The notes below the pieces were generated by a model. It was not told the origin of the DNA and made no database searches. It saw only the letters and a list, made by a program, of their open reading frames with translations. A program made the translations under genes and the position numbers. Below, piece by piece: positions 27,612-37,800 of a DNA stretch of 64,000 bases (within the stretch, counting starts at the first letter, position 1; each line of letters opens with the position of its first letter). Source of the stretch: Gallionella sp. Lineage in GTDB: Bacteria > Pseudomonadota > Gammaproteobacteria > Burkholderiales > Gallionellaceae. The stretch covers positions 106,950 through 170,949 of the forward strand of contig JAHFRA010000001.1 of assembly GCA_023259035.1 (NCBI GenBank), in the 5' to 3' direction.

Positions 27612-28068
27612 GCTTGCGCTCCATCAAACTGTCCAGAATCATTAAAAACGCGCCGCAGGTAATCGCGGAATCGGCGAGGTTGAACGCGGGAAAATAATGC
27701 TCACTCCAGTGAAACGACAGAAAATCCACCACATAGCCATACGCAATGCGGTCGATCAGATTGCCCAACGCACCGCCGAGGATCAGGCTCAGCGCCAGCG
27801 AAAACAAAGGCTGCGCAGCATGCTTGCGCAGCAGCGTGACGATCCACACCGAAGCGACGACCGCGATGATGCTGAACAGCCAGCGCTGCGTCCCGCCCGC
27901 GTCGCTGAGAAAGCTGAATGCCGCACCGGTGTTATGCGCCAGCACCAGATTGAACACACTGAGAACGGTAAGGCTTTCGCCATACGCAAAATGGCCGGTG
28001 ATCCACGCTTTGCTCAACTGGTCGAGCACGATGACCAGCGCGCTCAACCACAACCAGCGATTAAGCAT
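27592..28068 (-). CDS. lspA: Lipoprotein signal peptidase (signal peptidase II)
   Basis: Inner membrane aspartic protease that removes signal peptides of prolipoproteins. The ATG at 28068 ([20 protein letters not shown]) is preferred; an upstream start 6 codons earlier is possible. Four membrane segments are visible. Catalytic Asp residues lie in [19 protein letters not shown] and [13 protein letters not shown]. Length of 158 is normal. Its start overlaps the ileS stop by 8 bases and its end overlaps ispH by 20. Its substrates in this window include the octahaem lipoprotein. Confidence 0.95.
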   Translation of the reverse strand: MLNRWLWLSALVIVLDQLSKAWITGHFAYGESLTVLSVFNLVLAHNTGAAFSFLSDAGGTQRWLFSIIAVVASVWIVTLLRKHAAQPLFSLALSLILGGALGNLIDRIAYGYVVDFLSFHWSEHYFPAFNLADSAITCGAFLMILDSLMERKHGSAAG

Positions 28069-30937
28069 ATTTGCGCGCTTCGCCACTGCCGAACAGGTTG
28101 CTCACGCAACGCCCGCACAGCGCCGGATGGTTGGCATCGCTGCCCACGTCTGCGCGGTAGTGCCAGCAGCGTTCACATTTGGTGTGAGCACTGGCCGTCA
28201 CTTGTATTTTTATAGGCGATCCTTCATTGCCCATGTGAAGAGTGGCGCGAGATGTTATAAACACGAACCTTAAGTCATCCTCAAACTTCTTGAATATTTC
28301 ATACAGCAGGCTAGATGTTGGAATGTGTATATCCAATTCAGCAGCAAGTGAAGAACCAATTTCACCAGCAACACGTTTTTCTTCCAAACGTTTGCTGACC
28401 ATTTCTCGTATTTGACGAACACTACCCCACACATCCAGTAAATTCCGCCTTTCCTGCATCTCTGGAAAGGCATGCCACTGATGTTCAAACACGCTAACGT
28501 CATCCTTGTCGTTTAACGCTTCCCAAACTTCCTCTCCGGTAAAGCTCAATATAGGTGCCATTAGGCGCACGATGCTGTGGGTGATGTGATACAGCGCGTT
28601 CTGTGCCGAGCGGCGCGCAGCGGAATTTTCTCCGGCGGTATACAGGCGGTCTTTCAGAATATCGAGATAGAAACCGCCCAAATCCTCGGAACAGAAAGTC
28701 TGCAATTTTTGTGCTATCAGGTGGAATTCGTAGCACGTGTAATCCTTCTTTACTTCATTCTGCAACTGTTCTACCAGCACCACCGCATAGCGATCTATTT
28801 CCAGCCACTGCTCCACCGGCAAGGTATGCTGCTGCGAGTCGAAATCCGAGATATTGGCCAGCAGGAAACGCAGCGTGTTGCGGATACGCCGGTAGCTTTC
28901 CACCACGCGCTTGAGAATTTCATCGGAGATGGTCAACTCGCCGGAGTAGTCGGTCAGGGCCGCCCACAGGCGCAGGATATCGGCGCCGAGCGTGTCGAAA
29001 ATTTTCTGCGGGGCGATGACATTCCCCTTGGATTTCGACATCTTGTGGCCGCTGCCATCCACGACGAAACCGTGCGTCAGCAACGCCTTGAAAGGTGCGC
29101 GGCCATTGATCGCGCAGCCGGTCAACAACGACGACTGGAACCAGCCGCGATGCTGGTCTGAGCCTTCCAGATACAGGTCTGCGGGCGAGTGCAATTCAGC
29201 ACGGCGCTGTAACACCGATGCGTGGGTGACGCCCGAATCGAACCACACATCCAGTGTGTCGGAAAGTTTTTTGTAGTGCTCGGCATCTGCGCCCAGCAAG
29301 TCCACCGAGTTCAGGCTGAACCATGCCTCGATACCGTCGCGCTCGACCAGCTTGGCGACCTGCTCCAGCAATTCTGGCGTACGCGGATGGAGTTGCATCG
29401 TCTCCCTGTGCACGAAGAACGGCATCGGCACGCCCCAGTTGCGCTGGCGCGATACGCACCAGTCGGGGCGGTTCTTGATCATCGCTTCGAGGCGCGCACG
29501 CCCCCAGGCAGGAAAAAATTCAGTGTGTTCGACGGCGCGGTTGGCGAGGCCGCGCAAACTTGCGCCATTGGATTGCGCATGTGCCGCACCATGCTCGCGT
29601 TTTTCCTGCACCAGTTCGTCTGCCGCCGATAGTGCCGGATTATGCCCCCGGTTATCCATGCCGATGAACCACTGCGGTGTGGAGCGGAAAATGATCGGCG
29701 TCTTATGCCTCCAGCAATGCGGGTAGCTATGCTGCACTTTTTCCAGATGCAATAAATGGCCGCTGGCTTGAATTGCATCGATCACCACATCGTTGGCTTT
29801 CCACACAAACATTCCACCGACCAGTGGTGTGCTGGCGATAAATTTGCCGTCGTCCCCGACTGGGTTATCGGTCGGCAGATCGTATTTTTGGCCGACAAAG
29901 TAATCGTCCAGACCGTGCGCCGGTGCGGTGTGCACCAGGCCGGTACCCGCTTCCAGCGTGACATGTTCGCCGCAAATGATCGGCACGGTGCGCTCGTTGA
30001 ACGGGTGTTGCAGCGGCAACCCTTCCAGCGCCGCCCCCATGCAGGTTGCCGCCATGCCGTCGCCGCGGTCATTGGTTCCGCCCAACCGATAGCGCGCGAG
30101 GCACTGTGTCGCGAGGTCAATTGCAAGAATCAGATAGCCCTTCGGCGTCTTGATCAGGTCGTATTGCAGCTCGGGATGCACACACACAGCCTGATTGGCG
30201 GGCAGCGTCCACGGTGTGGTGGTCCAGATCACCGCATATACTTTTGCATCGCCCGGCAACGACACACCGAACGCTCTGGCCAATGCAACCTTGTCCTTGA
30301 CCTCGAAGCCCACGTCGATCGCGGGCGAAGTCTTGTCCTCGTACTCCACCTCGGCTTCGGCCAATGCCGACTGACAATCGAGGCACCAGTTGACCGGCTT
30401 GCGCCCCTGATACAGGTAGCCGCGCTCGTAGATGCTGCCGAGCGCGCGAATGATGTCGGCCTCGGTCTTGTAGTCCATCGTCAGGTAGGGATGCTCCCAG
30501 TCGCCCAGCACGCCGAGCCGGATGAAATCCTTCTTCTGCCGCTCGATCTGCTCCCTGGCGTAGGCGCGGCACAGCTCGCGGAACTGCGCCGGCGGAATCG
30601 CCTTGCCGTGCTTCTTCTCCACCTGCAACTCGATCGGCAGGCCGTGGCAATCCCAGCCCGGCACGTAGGGCGCATCATAACCGTCCAGCGTCTTGCTCTT
30701 GACGATGATGTCCTTGAGGATCTTGTTCACCGCATGGCCGATGTGGATGTCGCCGTTGGCATAGGGCGGGCCGTCGTGCAGGATGAATTTCGGCTTGCCC
30801 TGCTTGGCCGCACGGATTTTCTGGTAGCGCTGCTGCGCCTGCCAGCGCGCCACCATCTGCGGCTCGCGCTTCGCAAGGTCGCCACGCATCGGGAATGGGG
30901 TATCGGGTAAGTTCAGGGTGTTCTTGTAGTCAGTCAT
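28061..30937 (-). CDS. ileS: Isoleucyl-tRNA synthetase
   Basis: Class I aminoacyl-tRNA synthetase with an editing domain. The 958 residues contain the HIGH motif in [12 protein letters not shown], the editing CP1 domain ([30 protein letters not shown]), the KMSKS motif in [11 protein letters not shown], and the C-terminal zinc ribbon CERCWHYR...CGRCVSNL. The zinc ribbon marks the bacterial type inhibited by mupirocin. The gene follows ribF by 32 bases and is translationally linked to lspA by an 8-base overlap. The stretch near 28200-28540 is richer in A and T than the rest, but the frame is intact. Confidence 0.97.
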   Translation of the reverse strand: MTDYKNTLNLPDTPFPMRGDLAKREPQMVARWQAQQRYQKIRAAKQGKPKFILHDGPPYANGDIHIGHAVNKILKDIIVKSKTLDGYDAPYVPGWDCHGLPIELQVEKKHGKAIPPAQFRELCRAYAREQIERQKKDFIRLGVLGDWEHPYLTMDYKTEADIIRALGSIYERGYLYQGRKPVNWCLDCQSALAEAEVEYEDKTSPAIDVGFEVKDKVALARAFGVSLPGDAKVYAVIWTTTPWTLPANQAVCVHPELQYDLIKTPKGYLILAIDLATQCLARYRLGGTNDRGDGMAATCMGAALEGLPLQHPFNERTVPIICGEHVTLEAGTGLVHTAPAHGLDDYFVGQKYDLPTDNPVGDDGKFIASTPLVGGMFVWKANDVVIDAIQASGHLLHLEKVQHSYPHCWRHKTPIIFRSTPQWFIGMDNRGHNPALSAADELVQEKREHGAAHAQSNGASLRGLANRAVEHTEFFPAWGRARLEAMIKNRPDWCVSRQRNWGVPMPFFVHRETMQLHPRTPELLEQVAKLVERDGIEAWFSLNSVDLLGADAEHYKKLSDTLDVWFDSGVTHASVLQRRAELHSPADLYLEGSDQHRGWFQSSLLTGCAINGRAPFKALLTHGFVVDGSGHKMSKSKGNVIAPQKIFDTLGADILRLWAALTDYSGELTISDEILKRVVESYRRIRNTLRFLLANISDFDSQQHTLPVEQWLEIDRYAVVLVEQLQNEVKKDYTCYEFHLIAQKLQTFCSEDLGGFYLDILKDRLYTAGENSAARRSAQNALYHITHSIVRLMAPILSFTGEEVWEALNDKDDVSVFEHQWHAFPEMQERRNLLDVWGSVRQIREMVSKRLEEKRVAGEIGSSLAAELDIHIPTSSLLYEIFKKFEDDLRFVFITSRATLHMGNEGSPIKIQVTASAHTKCERCWHYRADVGSDANHPALCGRCVSNLFGSGEARKYA

Positions 30938-30969
30938 GTTTTTCCAGAACTAAATCTTTCTCAATGTAA

Positions 30970-31896
30970 TCAGTCGTGTTGTTTGAACCATTGTTTTGCA
31001 TTCTCAACATCCAGCGCGATTTGTCGCGTCAGCGTTTCCAGGTCGGGATATTTTTCCTCATCACGCAGCTTATGCAAGAAGTCCAGGCGCATATGCTTGT
31101 TGTAAATCTGGCTTGCAAAATCGAATACGTGAACTTCAAGCACCGGCTTGCCGTCCTGCCTCACCGTCGGGCGCACACCGAGGCTCGCCACGCCCTGCAT
31201 CGGCGGTAAATCGTCGCCATGCACACGCACCACAAAAATGCCGGACAGCGGCGGGCGATTGTGTTTCAACTGGATGTTAGCGGTCGGGAAGCCAAGCTGC
31301 TTGCCCAGGCCATCGCCGTGTTCCACGCGCCCGCTGATGCTGTATGTTCGCCCCAGATAAGACTGCGCCACGCGCATGTTGCCATCCGCCAGAGCCGCTC
31401 GCACCGCCGTGCTGGAGATGCGCACGCCGCCGTGCATCACACTGTGTACCGCCTGCACCGTAAACCCCTGCTGCGAGCCGATTTTTTCCATCAATGCAAA
31501 GTCACCGGCACGCCCGCTGCCGAAGCGAAAATCATCGCCGATCAATACGAATCTGGCCGACAGTTTTTCATGCAGCGCATGGATGAATCCCGCCGCGCTT
31601 ATCTGCGCGAAACGCGCATTGAATCGGCACACATGCACACGGTCAATACCCATGGAATCGAATAACTCCAGCTTCTCGCGCAAACTGGTTAAACGCGCCG
31701 GAGCTTGTTGCGGCGTGAAGAACTCACGCGGATGCGGCTCAAAGATCACCGCCGCCGTTTGCAAGCCACGTATTTGTGCTGCCGCACGCAATTCGTTCAG
31801 CAACGCCTGATGGCCGAGATGCACACCATCAAAGTTACCGATGGTAATCGCAACCGGCTGCGCACCAGAGGAATAAAGTCCGCGAAAGATCAACAT
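30970..31896 (-). CDS. ribF: Bifunctional riboflavin kinase / FAD synthetase RibF
   Basis: Makes FMN and then FAD from riboflavin. The 308 residues have the N-terminal FAD synthetase domain (ITIGNFDGVHLGHQALL, IGDDFRFGSGRAGD, the ISSTAVR motif) and the C-terminal kinase domain (GRVEHGDGLGKQLGFPTAN, GVASLGVRPT, the LEVHVFDF strand). It is the first gene of the ribF-ileS-lspA-ispH operon. A TATAAT sequence lies only 11 bases before the ATG, so the transcript may be leaderless or nearly so; no ribosome binding site is evident. Confidence 0.95.
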   Translation of the reverse strand: MLIFRGLYSSGAQPVAITIGNFDGVHLGHQALLNELRAAAQIRGLQTAAVIFEPHPREFFTPQQAPARLTSLREKLELFDSMGIDRVHVCRFNARFAQISAAGFIHALHEKLSARFVLIGDDFRFGSGRAGDFALMEKIGSQQGFTVQAVHSVMHGGVRISSTAVRAALADGNMRVAQSYLGRTYSISGRVEHGDGLGKQLGFPTANIQLKHNRPPLSGIFVVRVHGDDLPPMQGVASLGVRPTVRQDGKPVLEVHVFDFASQIYNKHMRLDFLHKLRDEEKYPDLETLTRQIALDVENAKQWFKQHD

Positions 31897-31906
31897 ATAG
31901 GGTGCG

Positions 31907-31912
31907 GATTAT
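31907..31912 (-). promoter_or_regulatory. Candidate -10 box just before ribF
   Basis: TATAAT on the minus strand, ending 10 bases before the ribF ATG. A start site about 7 bases downstream would leave almost no 5' leader. The -35 region (GGCAGC at 18 bases) is poor. Confidence 0.4.
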
Positions 31913-31915
31913 ACC

Positions 31916-32008
31916 GTAGGGTGGGGAGTTCGCTGCCCGTCACGGATTCCAACACACATGGAAATTCCATAATGCACGCACCCAATCCCGCGTGGGCACA
32001 ACATGCCC
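31916..32008. repeat. GTAGGGTGGG / GCGTGGGCACA intergenic repeat, decayed
   Basis: Begins GTAGGGTGGGGAG at 31916 and ends GCGTGGGCACAACATGCCC at 31990-32008. The same opening and closing sequences occur at 14613-14683 and 63081-63145. The inner hairpins are less perfect here. Confidence 0.55.
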
Positions 32009-32029
32009 TTCTGCGCTCTCTGCTTCCCA

Positions 32030-32242
32030 TTAAACTTTTTTCAAAAAACAAGGCTTCAGTTGCAAGCCTTTGACTTTGTCGGAATTGCCCTCGACAGATT
32101 CATCGCCCTCTCCGAGACGAATATTTTTGATTACCGTGCCTCTTTTCAACGTAACGGACGAGCCTTTTACCTTCAAATCCTTGATGACCTGCACCGAGTC
32201 TCCGTCTTTGAGCACGTTGCCATTGCTGTCTTTTACTTCCAT
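32030..32242 (-). CDS. PhnA/YjdM C-terminal-domain protein
   Basis: The 70-residue product (MEVKDSNGNVLKDGDSVQVIKDLKVKGSS...RGTVIKNIRL) matches the C-terminal SH3-like domain of the PhnA/YjdM family. AGGGA upstream favours the ATG at 32242. The family's N-terminal zinc ribbon is absent, so this is either a naturally short member or a truncated one; the clean start and ribosome binding site favour the former. Despite the old name, YjdM proteins are not shown to degrade phosphonates. It lies alone between ribF and tldD. Confidence 0.8.
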   Translation of the reverse strand: MEVKDSNGNVLKDGDSVQVIKDLKVKGSSVTLKRGTVIKNIRLGEGDESVEGNSDKVKGLQLKPCFLKKV

Positions 32243-32315
32243 TATTTTTTCCCTGTTCAACGACCCTCGCCTAAAGACGACGGATCACTAATCCCCGAGG
32301 GGACTCCAACCTACC

Positions 32316-33770
32316 CTACGCCGTCCCACCCACCGTCAGCCCGTCGATCCTTACCGTCGGCTGCCCGACGCCGACCGGCACGCTCTGGCCTTCCTTGCCG
32401 CAGGTGCCGACGCCGGGGTCGAGCGCCATGTCGTTGCCGATCATCGAGATGCGCGTCAGCACGTCGGGGCCGTTGCCGATCAGCGTCGCGCCTTTGACCG
32501 GATGGGTGATTTTGCCGTCTTCGATCAGGTAGGCTTCGGTGGTGGAGAACACGAACTTGCCGCTGGTGATATCCACTTGCCCGCCGCCAAAATTCACCGC
32601 ATACAGGCCGTGCTTCACCGAGGCGATGATTTCCTGCGGGTCTTTATCGCCGTTGAGCATATAGGTGTTGGTCATGCGCGGCATCGGCAGGTGCGCATAG
32701 GATTCGCGCCGTGCATTGCCTGTCAGAGCCACACCCATCAGCCGCGCATTCAGGCTGTCCTGCAAATAACCTTTGAGGATGCCGTTCTCGATCAGTGTGG
32801 TGCACTGGGTGGGATTGCCCTCGTCGTCCATTTGCAGCGAGCCGCGCCGGCTTGTCAGCGTGCCGTCATCCACGACCGTCACACCCTCCGCCGCGACGCG
32901 TTCGCCGACACGGCCGGAGAATGCCGAGCTGCCCTTGCGGTTGAAGTCGCCTTCCAAGCCGTGGCCGATCGCCTCGTGCAGCAAAATGCCCGGCCAGCCG
33001 TTGCCCAGCACTACGGTCATGTTGCCTGCCGGGGCCGGGGCGGCATCCAGGTTGATCACCGCCTGATGCACCGCCAGCGCGGCGTATTTGCGCAGCATCG
33101 CGTCGTCGAAATAGCCGTAATCGAAGCGCCCGCCGCCTCCCGCCGAACCTTGTTCGCGCTTGCCGTCGCTCTCGATGATGACCTGCACCGACAGGCGCAC
33201 CAGCGGGCGGATGTCGGCGTTCATCAGGCCATCGCTGCGCGCCACCATCACCACTTCGTATTCGCCCGCCAGTCCCGCCATCACCTGCACCACGCGCGGG
33301 TCGAGCGCGCGCGCGTAGCCTTCGAGGCGCTCCAGCAGCGCGACTTTTTCCGCGTCCTTGATGCTGGCAATCGGATCGTGCGGCAGGTAAATTTCGCGCC
33401 GCGAACCGTGATGCAGTATTGGTACGGCCTGTTCGCCGCCCTGCTTGGCAATCGCGCGCGTGGCCTGCGCCGCGCTTTCCAGCGCGTTCATGCTGATGTC
33501 GTCGGAGTAGGCAAAAGCGGTTTTTTCGCCGCTCACCGCACGCACCCCGACACCCTGATCGATATTGAAGCTGCCGGATTTGACGATGCCCTCTTCCAGC
33601 GACCAGCTTTCGGCGCGACTGTATTGGAAGTACAAATCGGCATAGTCGAGTTGGTGTGCCATCATGCTGGCGAATACTTGTTCGATATGCTTCGATTCGA
33701 TGGCGTATGGAACCAGCAGCGATTGTTGCGCGGTGGCAAATAACGTGTCAAACGACTTGTTTTGTTGCAT
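32316..33770 (-). CDS. tldD: Metalloprotease TldD
   Basis: Subunit of the TldD/TldE zinc protease that processes small peptides. The ATG at 33770 with AGGAT upstream gives 484 residues. The metal site [11 protein letters not shown] (HExxxH type) is intact, and the C-terminal domain contains the Cys ligand candidate [27 protein letters not shown] and TAFAYSDD in the N-terminal domain also fit. Its partner tldE/pmbA is not in the window. It is the third gene of a leftward yhdP-amidase-tldD set, separated from the amidase by about 180 bases with hairpins. Confidence 0.95.
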   Translation of the reverse strand: MQQNKSFDTLFATAQQSLLVPYAIESKHIEQVFASMMAHQLDYADLYFQYSRAESWSLEEGIVKSGSFNIDQGVGVRAVSGEKTAFAYSDDISMNALESAAQATRAIAKQGGEQAVPILHHGSRREIYLPHDPIASIKDAEKVALLERLEGYARALDPRVVQVMAGLAGEYEVVMVARSDGLMNADIRPLVRLSVQVIIESDGKREQGSAGGGGRFDYGYFDDAMLRKYAALAVHQAVINLDAAPAPAGNMTVVLGNGWPGILLHEAIGHGLEGDFNRKGSSAFSGRVGERVAAEGVTVVDDGTLTSRRGSLQMDDEGNPTQCTTLIENGILKGYLQDSLNARLMGVALTGNARRESYAHLPMPRMTNTYMLNGDKDPQEIIASVKHGLYAVNFGGGQVDITSGKFVFSTTEAYLIEDGKITHPVKGATLIGNGPDVLTRISMIGNDMALDPGVGTCGKEGQSVPVGVGQPTVRIDGLTVGGTA

Positions 33771-33905
33771 GGTTTTATCCTGAAAAAAGCATTTGGTCGC
33801 AGAGATCACATGGGTAGAGGTAGTTCATCATAGCCAATGGTTTGGCTGTCGTTCTTGGACAACCAAGCCAGATGGCTGGTAGTCACCTCAATCGCCCGGG
33901 CAACT

Positions 33906-33944
33906 CGTGAATGGCACCCACGGAACGGTGCAGCCTGATTCACG
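33906..33944. repeat. Hairpin in the tldD-amidase gap
   Basis: CGTGAAT (33906-33912) and ATTCACG (33938-33944) enclose a second pair GCACC/GGTGC. No T run follows on the minus strand, so it is not a standard terminator; it may be an mRNA processing or attenuation structure. Confidence 0.45.
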
Positions 33945-33953
33945 GCACTTAGC

Positions 33954-34859
33954 TTAACAGCTATGCAAAGTGCGATGCGTCAGCGCGGGCAAACTGGAAC
34001 GCAGGCTGGCTTGATAAGACGGATTCACTTCGGCAATCACCACTCCGGAGCCGCGCGGCAGCCTGTCCAGCACGCGCCCCCATGGATCGACGATCATGCT
34101 GTTGCCGTGCGTCTCACGGCCATTAATGTGATAGCCACCTTGTGCGGCAGCGATCACATACGCCAGGTTTTCCACGGCGCGGGCGCGCACCAGCACTTCC
34201 CAGTGCATCTTGCCGGTGGTCTCGGTGAAGGCAGCAGGCAGCACGATAATATTCACTTCCTTCATCGCGCGGAATAATTCTGGAAAACGCAAGTCGTAAC
34301 AGACCGCCAGGCCAATGCGCCCGAACGGGCTATCCACGACGACGACCTGATTGCCCGACTCGATGGTTTTGGCTTCGTCATAACGCTCGTTACCCAACTC
34401 CAGATTGAACAGGTGAATCTTGTCGTAGCGCGCTACCTGCTTGCCCTGATCGTCGTATACCAGGCAACTATTCAGCACCTTGTCCGGCGCGCTGGCCGCC
34501 AGCGGGATCGAACCGCCCACCAGCCATACCTTGTATTGGCGCGCAGTTTCGCCGAGAAACGACTGGATCGGTCCCTGCCCCGGCTGCTCGCGCACCTTGA
34601 CTTTGTCCTGATCGGTCATGCCCATGATGGCAAAAAATTCCGGCAGCACCACCAGGCGTGCGCCCTGTTCAACGGCTTTGGCGATAAGGCGGCGCGCCTC
34701 GCCCAAATTGCCCGCAACATTCGGTCCTGAGGCCATCTGCACGGCGGCGACCTTAAATGCATGGGCTTGCGCGGTACGCCCATGGGCAGGCAATCCGCTT
34801 TCCGCTAAAGCGGGTGTGGGGTTGTCGCTGCGTTGTGGCGTAGAATTTCCATCTGACAT
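33954..34859 (-). CDS. Carbon-nitrogen hydrolase, Nit1/Nit2 (deaminated glutathione amidase) type
   Basis: Nitrilase-superfamily amidase. The catalytic Glu-Lys-Cys triad is visible: Glu in LVVLPEFF, Lys in ARYDKIHLF and Cys in IGLAVCYDLRFPELFR. Length of 301 includes about 30 extra residues at the N-terminus rich in Ser, Pro and Thr before the domain start at KVAAVQMASG. The closest family by motif is Nit1, which removes the amide from deaminated glutathione; the substrate is inference. The ATG overlaps the yhdP stop by one base (TAATG), so the two are translationally coupled. Confidence 0.9.
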   Translation of the reverse strand: MSDGNSTPQRSDNPTPALAESGLPAHGRTAQAHAFKVAAVQMASGPNVAGNLGEARRLIAKAVEQGARLVVLPEFFAIMGMTDQDKVKVREQPGQGPIQSFLGETARQYKVWLVGGSIPLAASAPDKVLNSCLVYDDQGKQVARYDKIHLFNLELGNERYDEAKTIESGNQVVVVDSPFGRIGLAVCYDLRFPELFRAMKEVNIIVLPAAFTETTGKMHWEVLVRARAVENLAYVIAAAQGGYHINGRETHGNSMIVDPWGRVLDRLPRGSGVVIAEVNPSYQASLRSSLPALTHRTLHSC

Positions 34860-37800
34860 TATTTGCTTTCTTGTTTGCTTGGATTGTTTTCTTTTTGACT
34901 AACCGGGACCTGGCCTACCTTGATCACTGTTGGGTCACTCCAGGTGCCGCCGACATTGTATTCAAATGACACCAACTTATCGAGCGGATTGCCAAATACC
35001 TTGTTGATAATAAGCGAACCGATACCAACCATCGGGCCAGCGGCAAACGCGCCGAGTAGCGACACGCTATCGCCCAGTGTCGGCAGAATTCTTACGCGCA
35101 AATTCTGGGTTTCGCTATTCAAATCGACGCTGCCTTTCATGGTCACTTTGGCGGATGATCCGTCAATGTGAAAATCTTGCGTATCCATCACACCATGTCG
35201 AATCGTGGCGTTGCCGTTGATGTTATCAAATTGAAAACCCTCGCTGAACACGTCGGTAAAGTCCAACGTAATGCGCTTGGGCAATGCCTGCAAGCTGAGA
35301 ATTCCGAGTAATTTGCCGATACCCGGTTCCATCTTGAGGAATTGTCCCTTGCTGGTATCCAGCTTGAGTGTGCCGTTCAGTGTGGCATAGTTGAATTCAT
35401 CCGGGCTACCGGTCCACTCCATGTTGGCGACCAGTTTCCCCTTGCCATTTTTGACCGTGTTGGGGTAACCGGAACGCGCCAATACTTTTCCGGCATCGCT
35501 GATCTCAAGCAACAGATTGACTTGTGTTTGTGTATTACCCTGTCCGCTCCGCCAAATTCCATCGCCAACCAAACTGCCGTCTGGATTGGTAACATGTAAA
35601 CGGCGCAACCGCCAGTCCTGCCCATCGGGATGCCCAACCAATTCGAAGCGACCGATTTGTTTGCCCTTTATTTGCAGATTCTCAATCGCAATGTCCAGCG
35701 CGGGTAAATTGTTGGAGCGCGGTTTGCCATGCTGTCCAGCTTTGCCTGACAGTTCTGGCTCATCAGGTATGGCTGTCAGCGAAGGTTGTGCGGGTTGCTC
35801 GTCACCAAGCCATTGCAAATTACTTAAATGCGCGCTGAGCTTGCCATTTGTATCAAAGACACGGGGCTGCCACACTACCTCACCGTTCAACGCATTGCTG
35901 GACAGCTGCACAGCCAACCCATCACCACGTTTGGCCGCATCAATACTCAACCCGTTAATAACCTGGCCATAACCGGTGAGTTTCTCGACAAACAGGTTTG
36001 CCCCGGTAAACGGTATTACCGAAGTGGAACTCCCCGAACCAACAGCCAACCCTTCCCAACCTTGCACTGACAAAATCGGCAAACTGCCAACTATCCAAAC
36101 GCCTTCTTTGCCCCGCAGAGATACCGCAGAAGCTTTAGCGCCTTCCGGGTAAGCAGACTCCTGCAAATCAGAGTCGGGCAGTCTGCCATTGGGTTTGCCC
36201 GATGCAGAACTGGCACCCGCACTTTGGGGTGTCTCTTGCTTGCCCTGTGAGTCCGCCGCCTTACCCTGTCCGCCAAACCTGATCGTGCCGCGCTTGATCG
36301 CCATCACACCGTTTTCATCGCGTCGCGCCAATCGCGCACTGAGCAATTTGCCCAGTTGCGCGGTAATAACATCCTGCCCGTCAGCGACGCTCTTCTTTTC
36401 CACGCGCAACGGCATCGCCTCTTCAGCACGCTTGCTGAATGGTTGTGGCAAGCTGGAGTCAATGCCCTGCAAACTGGATTTGACAACCACCTGTGCAAAC
36501 TTTTTCTCGACGGTAATATCGGCATCCCAAGCCGCACCACCGTGCAAATAGTTGAGCACCGGATGCGGCTCGCCATTGCGCAACACGTCAAGATTGCTAT
36601 ACCCCTTCACCGTGGCATGCACCGCGCCACCTGCGGCAGTCCGCATATTTATGCTGGCGGCTCCGCCCAGTATTTCTGCCAGCACACCGTTGGCCCGCAT
36701 ACCCGATTCGGTAAATAACAACTCCCCGCGCGTGTTGCGCAACAATGGCACACTTTCACCCAAATTTATATCGTTATCCTGCACGCGAAAAGTGCCGGAT
36801 ACTTTCACCGGTTTATCGCCCAGCAACGGGATATGTGCAAACAGATCCAGATAGCCGTTGCCGCTGGCGTTCATGCCGTCGGTAAAGCCGTTTATATAGC
36901 CGCGCACCGGGCTCTGCTGGATAAATTGAAGAAACGTATTGCTCGCGCCCATCGCGTTACCCTTTATTTCCAGCGGCAGATCGTCGCTCAGCAAATCCGC
37001 TATGGTAACGGTGAGGTTCTGCAAGCGCGCATCCAGCATGGTCGCAGATGGCGACTTCACCTCCATCTTGTTGCCGCGTATCCAGAATTCGCCAGAAATA
37101 TTTTCAATATGCGGCCAATTCTTGTCGAATTCCATTGCAACATCCCGGGCATGCCCGCCGATTTCAAGCAGCGCATCTTCCGTGCCGTCCAGCGGAAAAT
37201 CGCTCAAATTGCCCTTGACGCGCACGCGAAAGTCTTCCGTATGACCCGCCAACATAGCGCCGTTCAGCCAGTCGCTGCCCTTCTTGTCCAGCGCAATCAG
37301 CGGGGTATAGCGGGCCGCGCGCCTGACATCGCCGCGCGTCAGATTGACTGTCAGGTCCAGCACTCCCAGCGTACCGGCTTGTGTCTGATAACCGCCATGA
37401 AGGGTACCGGTCAGATCATCATTGACGACTGCGATATTGTCGACATTAACTGACAACTCTCCGCTCTTGCGCCGCCAACCGGCCTTGCCGGTCAGGGTAG
37501 TGAAAAACAATGGCTCGCGCATCACACCTGACGCGTCCACGGATAATTGATGGGATTTGATATTCAAGCTGCCACTCGCATCACTGCCGTCCACATCTAC
37601 CGACAGGCCTGAAAAACCGGGCATCTCGCCGACTTTGCGCACCGCAAGATTTTCGAATTTCCCCCTGATTTTATAGCTGTCCGGTTTTTCAATGGCACCA
37701 TGCCATTGCGCATTCAGTCCGGACACTTTCCCGCGCGGCGCATATGCATCCAATTTGGCGCGCAGGCCAGCCTCCAGCGGCAAAAAGTTGGCCAAGCCGG

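Noticed and set aside
28061..28540. A/T-richer stretch of ileS considered as a frameshift or foreign segment
   Set aside because: The frame stays open and the C-terminal zinc ribbon is normal; local composition alone is not evidence.
32502..33743. 413-codon open frame antisense to tldD
   Set aside because: Shadow of tldD with an intact metal site on the other strand.
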